NCBI GenBank assembly: GCA_905182985.1 | Contig: CAJJDN010000115.1 | Span: 86,855 to 150,854 of the forward strand | DNA from: Paramecium sonneborni | Lineage: Eukaryota; Ciliophora; Oligohymenophorea; Peniculida; Parameciidae | DNA: 64,000 nucleotides | Direction: 5' to 3' | Shown here: one piece after another, positions 12,298 to 24,564 of the stretch | Layout of the letters: every line of letters starts with the position of its first letter | How positions within the stretch are numbered: position 1 is the stretch's first letter | The notes under the pieces: model-generated | What the model was told of the DNA's origin: nothing | The model's database searches: none | What the model saw: only the letters and a program-made list of their open reading frames with translations | Translations under genes and position numbers: made by a program

Positions 12298-13520
12298 TCA
12301 AAATATTTTAGTTTAGTATAAATGTGATGTAGAAGGTGTTTTGCCATCAGAAATTGCTGTATTTTTAAGAATCAAATCAGGAATACTTAGATTTTCGATT
12401 TATATGTCTAAATATCAATGTTATGATTTACATTATATAAATTTTTTAATTTTCTGAAAATATAATTCTCTATTAAGAGCATCTGATTCCATATTGCAAT
12501 GTCCAATATTATGTGGAATCCATAGTTCATATAAATTTTTTGTTTTTTCAGCTAATAATTTGGCATGTTGTTCAGATATAACTTTATCATTGGCTCCATG
12601 CATAATAAAGACTGGACATGAAACAAATTATATTCGATCAATATTTGGAAACATATCATAAAAAGGGGTTTGATCAATCTATATAGAAATCATTCTTAAT
12701 CCTGAACTAAACCCACTTTAAATAATAAGTCCTCCTATTGGAAATTATGAATTTGAAGCTAACGTAATACTAGGTCCTGATCCGATACTGTAACCATATA
12801 CAATAATTTAAGTAGGTTTATATCCTAATTAATGAATCAAAAAAGTATAGGCAGCATAAATATTACGAATGACATTGATGTCATTGCTTATCCCATCACT
12901 TTAACCATAACCACTGTATTCATAAGCAAAAACACTAGTATTTGTATGTTATACAAATTCTTTAAATAATCAATTATAAATAATTACTAAGTAGTTTATC
13001 AAGTATCATTCCTAAATCACAAGCATTACCATGACTGAATAAAATAATTTATTCACTATTTCGATTTAAGTATATACAAGCCATTTATTTGTTCTTCTTT
13101 AAACTTATAAAATATGCTGTAACACTACAAATATCAGAACGGACCACATAATCTTCATTTTCATCAGTTGATTTATCTGAAAGTTTAATAAAATCATATT
13201 CTGGATACTCTGGATACTCTCTAATTTTTTATGAAAATAAAATTTTACTCAAAATTTCTTATATTTCTTCTTCTTTTATTAATATATTGAGAGTGGTTTT
13301 CTTTATTAATTTACAAATCACTTTTAATTGATTAATCTGTAACCTAGATTTTATCAGATGAATTCTTTCTCATTTTCTTAAGATTTTTATGATTATTCTA
13401 TTTTCTCAATCTTAATTCATATGTAGCTGATGGAGGTCTAAATGCAACTAAATGAATCAAATCATTTCTTAATCCACATAAACCAAATGACTATAATATT
13501 CCTGTTACAAAATATTACAT
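12298..13520 (-). CDS. ABHD17/FAM108-like alpha/beta hydrolase
   Basis: A 380-aa product with introns at 13221-13248 (28 nt), 12960-12987 (28) and 12408-12431 (24). The N-terminus has CGLRN..VAFRPPSATYEL, as in ABHD17 depalmitoylases. Next come FSHGNACDLG (oxyanion loop), YEYSGYGQSDG, and the nucleophile elbow GYSIGSGPS (GxSxG). Near the end come HGANDKVI (acid) and PHNIGHCN (catalytic His). ABHD17 enzymes remove palmitate from proteins such as Ras. If the last intron were retained, an in-frame TGA inside it would end the protein at 12415, giving 349 aa. The start lies only 32 bp from the divergent neighbour. Confidence 0.88.
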
Positions 13521-13552
13521 TAAAATAATTTATTATTAACTTATAAAATATT
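13521..13552. promoter_or_regulatory. 32-bp shared divergent intergenic region
   Basis: The whole space between two divergent start codons (hydrolase at 13520, phosphatase at 13553). Both promoters and both 5' leaders must fit here or extend into the coding regions. It is pure AT-rich sequence; no TATA-like element stands out. Confidence 0.55.
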
Positions 13553-15127
13553 ATGATGCCAAGTAAATTTTATAAAAGAAGTCTAAGTACCAAAAATGAA
13601 GATAACTCTAAAGAATAAACAATCTTTAAACATCATTAAATTAATCTTACTCCAATCAAAAAAAGAGTCAATCTAAGTAGAATAGATGGTTATGAAAACA
13701 TTGTTTCTTAACTCTATACTCCTAGACAAATTAAAAATATTGGTTATCCTCCTAAAATTTTTAAATAAAGTGCTTATTTAGAAGAAACTCCATTTAATAA
13801 TATTGTTTAAGGTTATTTTTTACCCACTCCTAGAAAAACTTAATTATAAATTAACAAAATTATCACTGAACCTACCACTTTTAATAATAGTCCTATTAAG
13901 AAATAAGAAAAAAATTATATCATTTTAAAAAATAAAACTGATTAAGAGTATGATCTAGATAGATAATTGAATATCCCTTAGAAAATTAGATTATATTTTA
14001 GTTGTCAAAAATTACAAAAAAGATTCTTTAAATTATAAGAATTACTCTCATTTATAAGTATTAAATCTATTTTTTAATATTTGAATGATTAAAATTCAAG
14101 TATTATTGATTATATTGCAGTAATTATTATACTATATCTTTTTTTAGGAATATGATGTCTAATACAAGTAATTCATTTTAACTGAATTTCTATGTATTAT
14201 TTTGTACTTTTTAATTAAATACAATTTAATATAGAGAGATGAATTGACTAGATTAGAAAAACTAATTCTTTATTAACATTAATAAAATGCCTGTAATGTT
14301 ATTCATAAACTTTAAATTCATGTTCCTGGATTTAAAACTTATATGCATTTGTTTTTTTAACTTCAATAAGCAAATCCAGTAATTCCAAAGCAAATAGATT
14401 TACTAAATAAATATATTGATAAAACAATTGATGATTTAATTAAGTACTAAGTAATTGATTTATGAAGAACTATTGTTAATTCTTAATTGCAGCAACATAT
14501 TAGAGAATTCTTGTTTATGAAAATTGAACAAAAAACAAGTGATTTCATAGATAAATTGAAAAAGATAATTGAATCAATACAAGAATTTCTTTATTTTTTA
14601 CCTAAAAATGAAAAAGAATATACTTTAATATTAGATTTGGAAGAAACTTTAATTCATATAGATAATAATAATAATGGATAAATAAAGAAAAGGCCATATT
14701 TATAAGAGTTTCTTGAAGAACTCAGTAGATATTATGAAATTGCTGTTTTTGGTCATCTTTCTTAAATTGAAATTGACAAGTATTTTAATATTATTTTATT
14801 AGTATTATTTAATAATTAGATTGTAATTAATTTATCAAACATAAGCTTAATAGAAATCATTTAATGAAATATGAAAAAGTATTAATTAAAGATTTGACAT
14901 TGTTGGGTAGACCTGCAAATAAGTATATAGTTGTTGATAATGATCCTTTTAATTTTCTACTCAGTCCTTAAAATGGTATTTAAATAAGATCATGGTATGG
15001 CGAATAAGGAGATCATGCATTATTAGATTTATTACCTTTTTTAGGAGATTTACGATTATATAAAGATGTTAGAATTGGATTAACATAAGTCAAAACATAC
15101 TCTCAATATTTTTTTGTACCTTAATGA
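13553..15127 (+). CDS. FCP1/SCP-like (NIF) HAD phosphatase with altered active site
   Basis: A 499-aa product with introns at 14120-14147 (28 nt), 14444-14467 (24) and 14780-14802 (23). The first ~330 residues are polar or helical without a recognised domain. The phosphatase domain begins with YTLILDLEETLIH (DLEET at 344-348), then KRPYLQEFLEELS, and ends with IVVDNDPFNFLLSPQNGI and ALLDLLPFL. The family motif is DLDxT; here the second Asp is Glu346, which may lower or abolish activity. The middle intron ends in AAG and carries an in-frame TGA. Known relatives dephosphorylate the RNA polymerase II tail or membrane lipin regulators. Confidence 0.82.
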
Positions 15128-15223
15128 GAAATATATATAAAATATGTTTTTTACTTAATACAATATAACAAGTTGATGATTAAACAATACAAAAAATAAG
15201 TGGATAAATTTTAATAAATCTAA

Positions 15224-16360
15224 TCAAAAACTTTTTTAAAATTACATTGGTGATTAATTAGAAGATTACTTCTCCTTAATTGATTCTTCATACTATTCAA
15301 GTAATTTTTCTAATTCTTGGATATGCAATGTTTATTTATACATTTCAGCATTTAAATCTCTAACTTCTTTATTTTTTTCACTAATTTATAACTCAATTAT
15401 TACTCTAATTCTTCTATATGTTTGTTTTTTAAAATTTCAATTTACTAAACAAATTCCTATCTTAACTCTTCACTTGGTTATTATTCATTTAGTTTTTCTT
15501 CTTCTAACATAGCTTGAATACGTTCATTATATGATTAAAGTTGATTAATTGATTCTTAATATTTATATATTTCTAATTGTTAAGATGAAATCTCTTTATT
15601 TAGTTGTTCTATTTTTTACTGAAAATAGTAAAATATAATCATACTTTATGCTGCTTATTTTAATTTTCTAATAGTTTGACTTAATTCATTAATTCTTAAT
15701 TATCTTTATGAATTATCTTATAAGTTTTTTCATATTGCATTATTTTCTTTTCTAAAGGTTCTTTACTACTACGAAGATCTATAATTGATTAATAATATTC
15801 TAATTTCTCTCTAAGTCTTTGATTTTCCTCTCCGTAATGCTGAACTTCAATCTAATTTTTAACGATAAAGTACTTCTAATTCTTGAACAAGAGTGTATTT
15901 TGTAGATTTTTTTAATAAAGCTATTTCTTTAGTTTTTTCAAGTAATTCTTAGACTAATTACTTATGCTTAGCTCTTAATTTTTGCACAATAGCAGCTTTT
16001 TCAATGACTAACTTAGTGGAATCATTATTATTATTAGTTTTGCTATGTTCTTCTACTAGGTTTTCGTATCTCTGTAATTCTTTCTAATATGATTATTTTG
16101 GATACTTCCAAATATATGATTCGAGATTTAGCTTAAGATGATTCTTTTTTTGATGCATTTAGTTAAAGTTTAAGTTACCTAATTTCTTCTTGAGTAACTT
16201 CGTATTCAGAAGATAATTTAGGACTGGTAAGTTATTTCCTGATGAGATAGTTTTTATTATACATTAATTTGCTTCCCATATTGGCACTGCACTCCAAAGT
16301 TCTTGTACCATTAGTAGTTATGGGTCTGGAATTTTTCATCCTAAACTACATAGAAGACAT
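15224..16360 (-). CDS. Coiled-coil protein
   Basis: A 347-aa product with introns at 16084-16105 (22 nt), 15852-15873 (22), 15619-15644 (26) and 15381-15403 (23). After ~60 polar residues almost the whole chain is heptad-patterned coiled coil rich in Glu, Lys, Leu and Gln (VEEHSKTNNNN.., LRAKHKQLVQELLEKTKEIALL, LEKLLEQYEES). No other domain or membrane segment is visible. Such proteins are often structural parts of the ciliate cortex or basal bodies, but that is inference. It converges on the FCP1-like gene with a 97-bp gap. Confidence 0.8.
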
Positions 16361-16480
16361 TAGTAAAAGAGGGAAATTTTATATAATCAAAATAATATAA
16401 GTATTCTAATATAAAATGAAAATTTAGTTATCATTCTTCATTAGAGTAATTTAAGTTGTTTGGAGTGTTGATTTTGTGAA

Positions 16481-16877
16481 ATGCAATAGTGGTTTATTTC
16501 TTTTTGATCAAGTATTTATCATGAGAGAGAGACTTGGTATATATTATTCGATTATAACGATCTACCAATAGATTATAAATATGTAATTATTGGTAGCATC
16601 TTAATAATTGTAAAACAAATTTGGTCATTTATGAAAAGGATTAAGATTTAGATTTCCAAAAAGGTCTAAGAGTAAATAAATAATATTGAGAGGGCTGTTA
16701 AAATTTGCTATCAGTAATATATTTGAATTTAGTTTTAATAGACATTCGTAGGTAAAATAAATATCTTAACTAATTCATAAAGTAAATGAAATAAGAGTTT
16801 TCTTATTAATTTCTTTCATCTTTTTTTATCATCTGTCAAAAAATGTAATAAAATTAATTTTTATATCATTGCTTTGA
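16481..16877 (+). CDS. Tentative small two-helix membrane protein
   Basis: Tentative gene of about 114 aa using introns at 16489-16512 (24 nt) and 16711-16738 (28; a 19-nt alternative keeps the frame). Two hydrophobic stretches are visible, VIIGSILIIVKQIW and VFLLISFIFFY..VIKLIFISLL, flanking a polar middle (ISKKVQEQINNIERAVKICYQ). The start is unclear: an in-frame TGA lies just upstream, and another ATG at about 16430 opens a different frame. No homologous family was recognised, so this could be chance openness in AT-rich DNA. Confidence 0.35.
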
Positions 16878-17233
16878 GATATTGATTTATGATTGATTAC
16901 TTATTTAAACTTATCCAAATAAATATATTATGAATTTATCAAAATAATTAATTATATACCATCCTAGTCTTTATAGTATAAATTGCCTCTATTTAAAGTG
17001 TATTTATTATTGTTACACATTGAATTCAGTTCATCAAATATGATTAAATATTAAATTTTTTATTTATTAAGATTCATCTCTGATTTCTCTATCATTGAAA
17101 TGGAAGAATTCTATATATTATATAAATATTTTTGTATGACTTTATAAGTATATGTAAACAAGTTTTTACTTTTACAAAATAAAAGAACATTTACATAACA
17201 AAATATATTATTTTTATTGTTTTTATTTATATA
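16878..17233. other. Non-coding AT-rich gap
   Basis: 356 bp between the tentative membrane protein and the next plus-strand gene. I see no open frame of note, no RNA gene and no repeat. Confidence 0.6.
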
Positions 17234-18529
17234 ATGGAATTCCAATATGCAAATGTTATTTAAGCATAAATTCTGCATATTTTAGATTCTTCCTTCAAAC
17301 TCATATCTGAAAAAATATTATGCAAAAATATCATACTCATAACTGAATGGCAGACCTTTACAACTTCTCATAGCATTACGTAACTTTAGTTTTAGAAACA
17401 TGACTTCGACAAAGATATTGTAGAAGATCTTGAGCTTAAACCAACTTCTTAAGAGAACTTTTAAGCTTATAAAATCAATCTTAATGAAAAGATTTAATCT
17501 ACTTCCAGAATAAATACTGCTGCATAAAAATCTCTTAAAAATCATTTCAAATCTCATATGACATAATTCAATTGGGATAAAGAATATCATTATTCATTAA
17601 TTCATATTCCTGAACCAGAAGTTGTCATCTCAACTGCAGATGAATAATTTAGAAGAATGAAAATTTAATAAATTAATGAATCCAATAAACAAAAAGAATT
17701 ATAACAACAATAACTCAAAGAAAAAAAAAAGTTGAATGAAATGAATCTAAGATTAAAACAATAATTAAGTAAAAAAGAATATACTTACGATTATAATTGT
17801 TAACTTATTATAAATAAACATTCATAATTATAAGCTGAAATTGTTCCGTAAATTAAGTTTGAAATCTTATAAGAAGATTAAAATAAATAAACCAAAAAAT
17901 ATTAAAAGTAAAAAAAAGAAGAAATCTAATAATAAGTAATTAAGAAAAAGTCAAAAGAACCTTTGATATCATAAAATACAGCATATTTTGGAGAATCAAA
18001 ATCCTTTTTCGTTAATAATAGTAATGAAGATGAAAATTTTGATAGACAAACATCTAATATTCCTTTTATAAAACTTAGTAGAGGTGTAAGATTAAGAGAG
18101 GATAAACATGAATTAATTTTTGATCTTCCTTAACCACCATAAATATAATTCTAAATGAGAGAATCTAGCTATATTGAATCTTAGAATTAAGTCTAATCAG
18201 ACTAATTAAGACTTAATATTCGAGATTCATCAAAAGAAAAAGTTATTAAAAATAATAAATCTTGCATTAAAACTGAGAGAAATTTTGACTATTTAAAAGT
18301 TGAATAAGATGATAATAGTTATCGCTTTAAGACTTCTGTTAATTAATAATTAAATTAAAGTGTCAATAAATCATAATATGCTTATCCATAAGTTATTGAT
18401 AATATTGTCTTGAAACAAGATCTTGTTAAGTTACCAAAAGTTCGTTCAAGATCTATTAATATAAGAAGCAAGAAAAATAGACAAATTAATATACATTCAA
18501 AAGATCAAATAAATAACTCTAATGTCTGA
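17234..18529 (+). CDS. Uncharacterised 431-aa basic, coiled-coil-containing protein
   Basis: An intronless frame of 431 aa from ATG 17234 to TGA 18527. The N-terminal ~130 residues are mixed. A charged coiled coil follows at about 145-235 (EQFRRMKIQQINES..KELQQQQLKEKKKLNEMN), then a long polar, Ser/Asn/Gln-rich tail with basic clusters and a KVRSRSINIRSKKNR end. No catalytic motif or membrane segment is seen and the family is not recognised. Absence of introns over 1.3 kb is unusual in this window but not unique. Confidence 0.78.
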
Positions 18530-18669
18530 TGTTTTTTTTTCAAATTTTTGTTTATATTTATTATTAGGTCTTCATTTATTTTGATGATTTATAAATATTG
18601 CAATTTCTAAAAATATTAAAATATGTAATGCAACACCAGTATTATATTAATAATTTTTTTTTTCAAAAT

Positions 18670-19536
18670 ATGGAGCAAAAATTGCAATTATTAAATTCCA
18701 GCATTCAAGTTGATCCCACAAACCCTTAGATTCCTTAAATGCTAAAACATTTGAAAGTATTCATCTATTGTTTAATTTTCAAGCTTGAAATTTTCAATGA
18801 ATTGGCTGTCAATAGATCATCAATAGAAAATTTAGCATGTAATCTATACACTAATATCATTAGTACATTTTTGTGAATTGGAAGTCACTTATTTATTAAT
18901 TTCAAGACAAATTGAAAATTTTGAATTAGCAATTGAAAGATTAATGAAATTTTACAATTAAGGTCTAGAAAGTAAGGATAAAGCTCATTATACTGGTATT
19001 TACTTAATTTATTTATTGTCCTTTAATAAGTATTAAAATTAAGTAAATATCTTAATAGATTTGCCTAATATTATTCTTAGATTGAATTATTACCAAAGGA
19101 AACATTTTCAAGCCCCTTTGTTCACTTTGTACTTTAATTGGAATACAAATTGAGCATAGGCAGTTATTCCGATCTTTTAGGGGATTATCATCCTACTGGA
19201 ATTGAGAATGTATTCTTAGATAGAATTATGGACACTATTAGGTAATTCAAATTATAAATTTAGATTATAAACTGCCTTAAGTGCCAATGCATCATACAAA
19301 AGTTTAAGTTTAGAACATGCTATCAAATTATTCAATGTTAAAAACATTTAAGAATTATAATAATTTGCTTAAAAATAAAATTTCTAATGGAAATTTGACA
19401 ATCATCATGTTTATTTTGATAATGTAATTCATCTCTAATTTATTTTTAGGTTTAAAAGTCAGAGAATCCTTTAAATTCAGAATTTTTAATTTAAAATTCC
19501 TTAAGATATGTACATGAGTTTGATAAAATTATATGA
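18670..19536 (+). CDS. RPN12: 26S proteasome regulatory subunit RPN12 (PSMD8)
   Basis: A 254-aa product with introns at 18839-18863 (25 nt), 19030-19058 (29), 19242-19263 (22) and 19424-19449 (26). Conserved RPN12 stretches: LHFCELEVTYLLISRQIENFE, GIYLIYLLSFNK followed after the intron by FAQYYSQIELLP, SPFVHFVLQLEYKLSIGSY, FLDRIMDTIR and the C-terminal PCI-type ENPLNSEFLIQNSLRYVHEFDKII. The human protein core is similar in size (~257 aa). It is a lid subunit of the 19S regulatory particle and one of the last to be assembled. All four introns are required for the frame. Confidence 0.9.
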
Positions 19537-19960
19537 AAAAATAGTAGTTATCAATATCATCTTATAATACAGCAATTAAATTATTATTCTATGTTTCAAA
19601 TTCATCTAAAAGATATAAAAAACTTATTATATCTTCATTATTTTTTTGACAATATTTAAAAACTATATTTTTTGGCTAAATTATTATTAATAAACTTTAA
19701 AGAAGAATTATTTAGTATATAAAATATAAGAATCTTCATTAATAAATATATTTATTATAATTGATTCTTTTACTAATCTAATATTTATATCTAAACTTTA
19801 AGATATAATTACAAATGATTTTGATAATTATTTCTTGAATTGCTTTGAAGTTTCTTGTTTATGGATATTTAAATTTTTTATTAGATAATAATATTTTCAC
19901 AGAAAGTTATTTCATAGAATTTATAATTAAGGTATAAACTTAAACAATAAAATATAAAAA
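19537..19960. other. Non-coding gap between convergent genes
   Basis: 424 bp of AT-rich sequence between the 3' ends of RPN12 and the zinc-finger gene. Nothing recognisable is present on either strand. Confidence 0.6.
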
Positions 19961-20707
19961 TCAAATACTAATACTCAAATCATTATCGTTATCATCTTAT
20001 TACACTTTAATTATTTCCACATCTGAACTAGTATTCAATATTGACTTATGTTATCTTTTGAGATGCTTTTTCAACAAGATATATGATTAAAAATCTCTGT
20101 AGCACAAAAAGCAACAAAAAATATAATAATTCTGACAATGTTTCTTCAAAATATGAGGATAATACACACCAGAAAATCCTTAAAAATCACATGAAGGACA
20201 TTAGATTACCTTTTGTCCATTAGCTTTACAAATTACAGGTTTCTTATTTTCAATACTATTAATTATCTACTTAACAAAATTTCTTAGTTCCTTAAACTTG
20301 CTCTTACTATGATAGTTCTTTATATATTAAAAATCGAAATTATGAGGCTTAGTTGCCAAAGAATTTCTCGATCTAAATTCTTAAATAATATTATTTAATT
20401 TCTTATAGCATTCTTCAGGGGATAGTTTAATTTCAGGATTCACTTCATAAAATAATTTTTATTGAGGATTAGTATTATTTAGTTTTGATACTTCTAAAGA
20501 TTTTTCATTATTAAGATGTTTTTTCTTTTATTTTTTCTCAAGTAATTCAATTTAATTCTTTTGTTCCTCTATACTTTATTTATTTATTTAAAAATCTTCA
20601 TCTTTGTATGAATCATTATTTTTGAATAGAATTGTAGTAAGTATTTAAGTGCAATCAAGTTACATTTCCAATATTTTTTTAAGTATGTTTCTAATTTCTT
20701 CGTTCAT
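19961..20707 (-). CDS. C2H2-type zinc-finger protein
   Basis: An intronless 248-aa product. The first ~130 residues are polar, with a coiled stretch (SIEEQKNQIELLEKKQKKKH). The C-terminal third has two C2H2-like fingers: CPSCDFQGFSGVYYPHILKKHC, then CFLCYRDFQSYILLKKHLKRQH. The second has the classic C-x2-C...H-x4-H spacing. The protein ends in an Asp-rich tail (QQDDNDNDLSISI). It may bind nucleic acid, but two fingers alone do not prove DNA binding. Confidence 0.75.
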
Positions 20708-20815
20708 AAAACTAGATTATTTAAGTAATTAATCATTATAAATTTTACATAAAATGCAAAAAATAATATAACATTTTTATTTTCAAATTATTACAAACCA
20801 TAAAGAATAAAAATT

Positions 20816-22545
20816 TCAAGATTATAATTTCTAAATCAATTAGTTTCTTTCTATAACTTTATCTTACATTTTTTCTTTTTTATATTTCTCCAAAAATTCT
20901 AATTCTTATTTATTTTTATCATTTTTTTGAGAAATCTCTAGATTTTTTTCTAAAATCTTATTTTATTTATGTATTTTTTATAACATATTTTCCATTTATT
21001 TTTATTTTGCTAATTTAAAACGATGTTCATTTTTTTCACATAAATTCTATTTTCTTAAATCTAACAAAGATTAATGTCTTAAATATATTAAATTTATTAA
21101 ATACCTTTTCAAACCATTTTCAAGTTTATCATCAGCTTCTTGAAGTTTTGAAATAAGTGAATCTGATCTTTTTTAATCTAAAGAGTCCTAATATTATTCA
21201 TATTTTTTCATTATTCTGCTATTCTTCATAGATAAACTTTTTTATTGTTTTATCTGTGAAATTTCATGTTTATTTAATTAAATCTAAAAGATATTTAAAT
21301 ATAATAATTACTTATCTTTAAGTTGATTTACTAAAATACATTTATACATTTTAATTTTCTTTTTAAGTATAAGACTCTTATAATTTTTTTTATTTTTCTT
21401 CAAACATTTTCAAACTTTATTATTATTTTTTTCTATCTTCCTACTATTTTCTTTGTAGATAATCATTCAAATAATCTGATTTCTTTTTCATAGAATCCAT
21501 TACTTATTCAATCATACTTTATTCTTAACTTATTTACATTTATCTTTTTAATTATCTATCTCTTTCTTTTTCTTCCTTCTTTTTTAATTATTCAACTAGT
21601 TCTTCTTAAGATTGTAAAAGTTATTTTTGTTTTCTTTCAAAATGTTAATTAAGATCTTTTTCTAATTTTTAAACAATTTTCTTGTGTTCTCTATACTATA
21701 ATTATTCTTCATTTTTATTTTTTTAGCATATCTAATCTACTTTTAAATTCTTTCTTTTCAATCTCTTTTTAATTTCATCCAATTATTTTTATTTGAGTTA
21801 TTCTGCTTTTTAATATATTTCTGGGGCTGTTTTACTATAATATTCTTCCTATTTAGTAATTTAATCTTAAACAATATTTAGAAATCTATATTGATTTATT
21901 ATGAATCTTTTACTTGTTATAATTTTCAGATTCTTTATTGATCTTTTTATCAAAGAGCTCTTTCTTTTAATCTGCACTAAGAATAACAGATATTTATAAA
22001 TCTTCTCTTTATGTTTTCTTAGATTCCGATTAATCAGGAATTAAAGATTCATCTTTGAATTTGATATTTTTGGAATTTATTTGTTTTGTAACTTAAGATT
22101 AAATATGTTTGATCTGATTTCTTCTTTTTAAAAGATCATTGAGTATTTTATATTTGCTTGTAACATATTGCAAATATTAAATAAGGTTTTAGAGAGGATT
22201 CATTTTCTTTTTATAGAAGTCTTCATATTCTTACACTTAGAGATCATCCAATTATATTTTAAGCATTTCCATAGCAGCTTAAGTTCTAGGAGAGTCTACA
22301 TCAAATTGCATTTGAAACACTGTTAATAAATTAGGATTTCTAATGATCTGATGCTTTTGTTCAGGTTCTAAATAATTAGATTCAATAGCAGATTTTAATT
22401 ATGCATTAGTGACGATTGGAAATCTTAATTTTTTTTTATTTCCCAATAAATTCTTAGGACTTGATTCACTATTCAAGTAAACAGAATTTATTGATTCCTA
22501 TTTTGTAATAATAATATCGTTGTTTTCCTTGATATAATCAATCAT
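20816..22545 (-). CDS. Long coiled-coil protein
   Basis: A 557-aa product with introns at 21886-21913 and 21284-21311 (28 nt each). A third possible 27-nt intron at about 21081-21107 would not change the frame. Residues 1-130 include a compact helical part (DSPRTQAAMEMLKIQLDDLQVQEYEDFYKKKM). From ~190 to the end it is almost continuous coiled coil with Lys, Glu and Gln repeats. No motor, EF-hand or membrane segment is visible. The pattern resembles ciliary or basal-body structural proteins; this is inference. Confidence 0.8.
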
Positions 22546-22764
22546 ATAATTTTAGTTTTAATTTTTATTGATAATGGCATAATTAAATTATGTAATAAAT
22601 TAATAAGGCCAAAAAGAAGTGAATAAATAATGTGAATTTTTATAACATTATGACTTGATTGAGAGACTCATGAAGCACCATTAATGTTTCAAATATTAAT
22701 TAAATTATATTAACATAATTTTCTATAAGTTACTTGAATATATATATAAAAAACAAAAGGACTC

Positions 22765-23394
22765 TCAATAATAGATTTAGGGGGAATGTTTTCTAACTTA
22801 AATGATTTATTTTCTCCACAATTTATCTGGAATAGATTTCCATCTTCTTGTTAACAATTTGATTAAGATATTATATGGTAATGAAAGGAAAATCAAAATT
22901 AAAGCAACAAGTAGTTGACATGATGATATATCACTATTATAATGGTTAAGATAATACCTAATTATTATTGAAGCTATCAATTTTAACATCATAGAGATTA
23001 TATTTAAACATAGACATATTTTGATCATTTACTTCTTGTTAATTAACATATGGAAGAACAATATTTTTTCCAGAATAATTAAGACATCAGAGATGATGTA
23101 AAATAGAAGTGAAATAATAAATTATGTAATCCATTTAGAGTAGACAATCATATAGATTATGGTACATCCAAAAAGAATAAAAACCATTCCAAAAAGATTG
23201 ACAATAATGAGAACATTTGCTAATTTGAGAGTTTTGAAATCATATTCACTTAGAATATATTAAGATGGACAGTTAATAGGAGAATTATTATTACCATTTT
23301 GTCCATTGATATAAATTTGTTGTTCATTTGAATCTAAATCAGTTTTAGTTTATGATTCTAGGATGATTGGGGACATTTTGTTGATGTTTATCAT
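22765..23394 (-). CDS. Four-helix membrane protein, uncharacterised
   Basis: An intronless 209-aa product. The first ~65 residues are polar (Gln/Asn-rich). Then come about four hydrophobic segments: VLIIVNLFGMVFILFGCTIIYMIV, FIISLLFYIISDVLIIL, LNIISMMLKLIASIII and LLVALILIFLSLPYNIL. A basic tail follows (TRRWKSIPDKLWRK). The layout is a small multispanning protein of unknown family. No channel or enzyme signature is seen. Confidence 0.72.
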
Positions 23395-23629
23395 TTTGTA
23401 GGTAGTTTGAATGAACAGTATAGTTTGAATGAATGAAATTGTAATTATTGTATAGAATCAGAAAATGGTAATTGGAATATGAACTTCATTTAGATTAAAA
23501 TGTGTTAGATGTATGAATTAAAGAAGATATGTTTCTGATTAATTAAAAATTAGTTGGTCATAAAAAAATAAAGAGTTTAAATATTGAATTGAATTGTAAT
23601 AAATATATAGTATAATAATTTTATTTATA

Positions 23630-24487
23630 ATGGAAGAATAATTATAATAACTTAGAGAAAGGAAGGAGATTTTGAATAAATAAAAGAATGCTTTAGAAGA
23701 GGAGTTAAAATAATTGTTGAGTTATTTGGAATAAAGTTCAAAGAAATTGAGTGAGGCCTACAATGTAAAATGTAAGAGCATAGAATTTGAGATAAAAAAA
23801 AAAGAAATATAGAAATAGATGGATAAATAAAGTTAAGAAATAGTAAAGAATTAATAATATTGTATTGATTAATAACGTGTATATAAAGAGAGGGCAGATT
23901 GGATAGATAAATTTAATGATAAATTAAAGGAAGATTTTAAATCATGTTAAAAGAAAGAGTGAGTATATTATTGTATATGTTAAGGGAAACTATAATGATT
24001 AGAAGTACTGTGGCAAAAGGAATAAAAAGATTGTTTTTATTGTAATTATGTACGATTTTCTTTGACAAGGAGAACTAAAGATTATTATGGGGATTGCATA
24101 AAATAAATTTATTGAATGATGGTCAATAAATCATATCAAGTTAAGAAGAAGATTAATTAGCAACTGCGTTAGGATATTTGGGATTGTTGTTGTAATAAAT
24201 CGCAAAAATTAAGGGAATAATATTAAAACATGATTTCAAATTCAAAGGAAGTAAAAGCTATATTCAATAATAAAATGAGTATATAATTCAACATTCTATA
24301 TTTTAGTATTCTATATTTATATAGTTAAAAACCTTCAAATTTAAAAATATTGAAATAGAGTTAAGGATTATTAATATAAAATCTATATATGATAATGGAA
24401 GAGTTGGAAGTGTAGAAATAATGGAGAATGTAAACTTTGCCAATCATAGTAAGTAAAATTGGTGAGATGATGTGGGTAGATGCTTGA
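23630..24487 (+). CDS. UVRAG/Vps38-like PI3-kinase complex subunit
   Basis: A 267-aa product with introns at 23959-23984 (26 nt) and 24279-24306 (28). The N-terminal half is coiled coil (EILNKQKNALEEELKQLLSYLEQS). The C-terminal half follows the UVRAG/Vps38 (Atg14-like) domain: KINLLNDG, ATALGYLGLLLQQIAKIKGI, FKFKGSKSYI and NLKILKQSQGLLIQNLYMIMEEL. These proteins bind Beclin/VPS30 and direct VPS34 lipid kinase to endosomes or autophagosomes. It is shorter than animal UVRAG and has no visible C2 domain, so an Atg14-type assignment is also possible. Confidence 0.72.
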
Positions 24488-24564
24488 ATAATATTCTTAG
24501 TAAGATAATTATTATTATTATAATTATTATAGTTTTGTAAATAAATATATTTATTGTCATAAAA

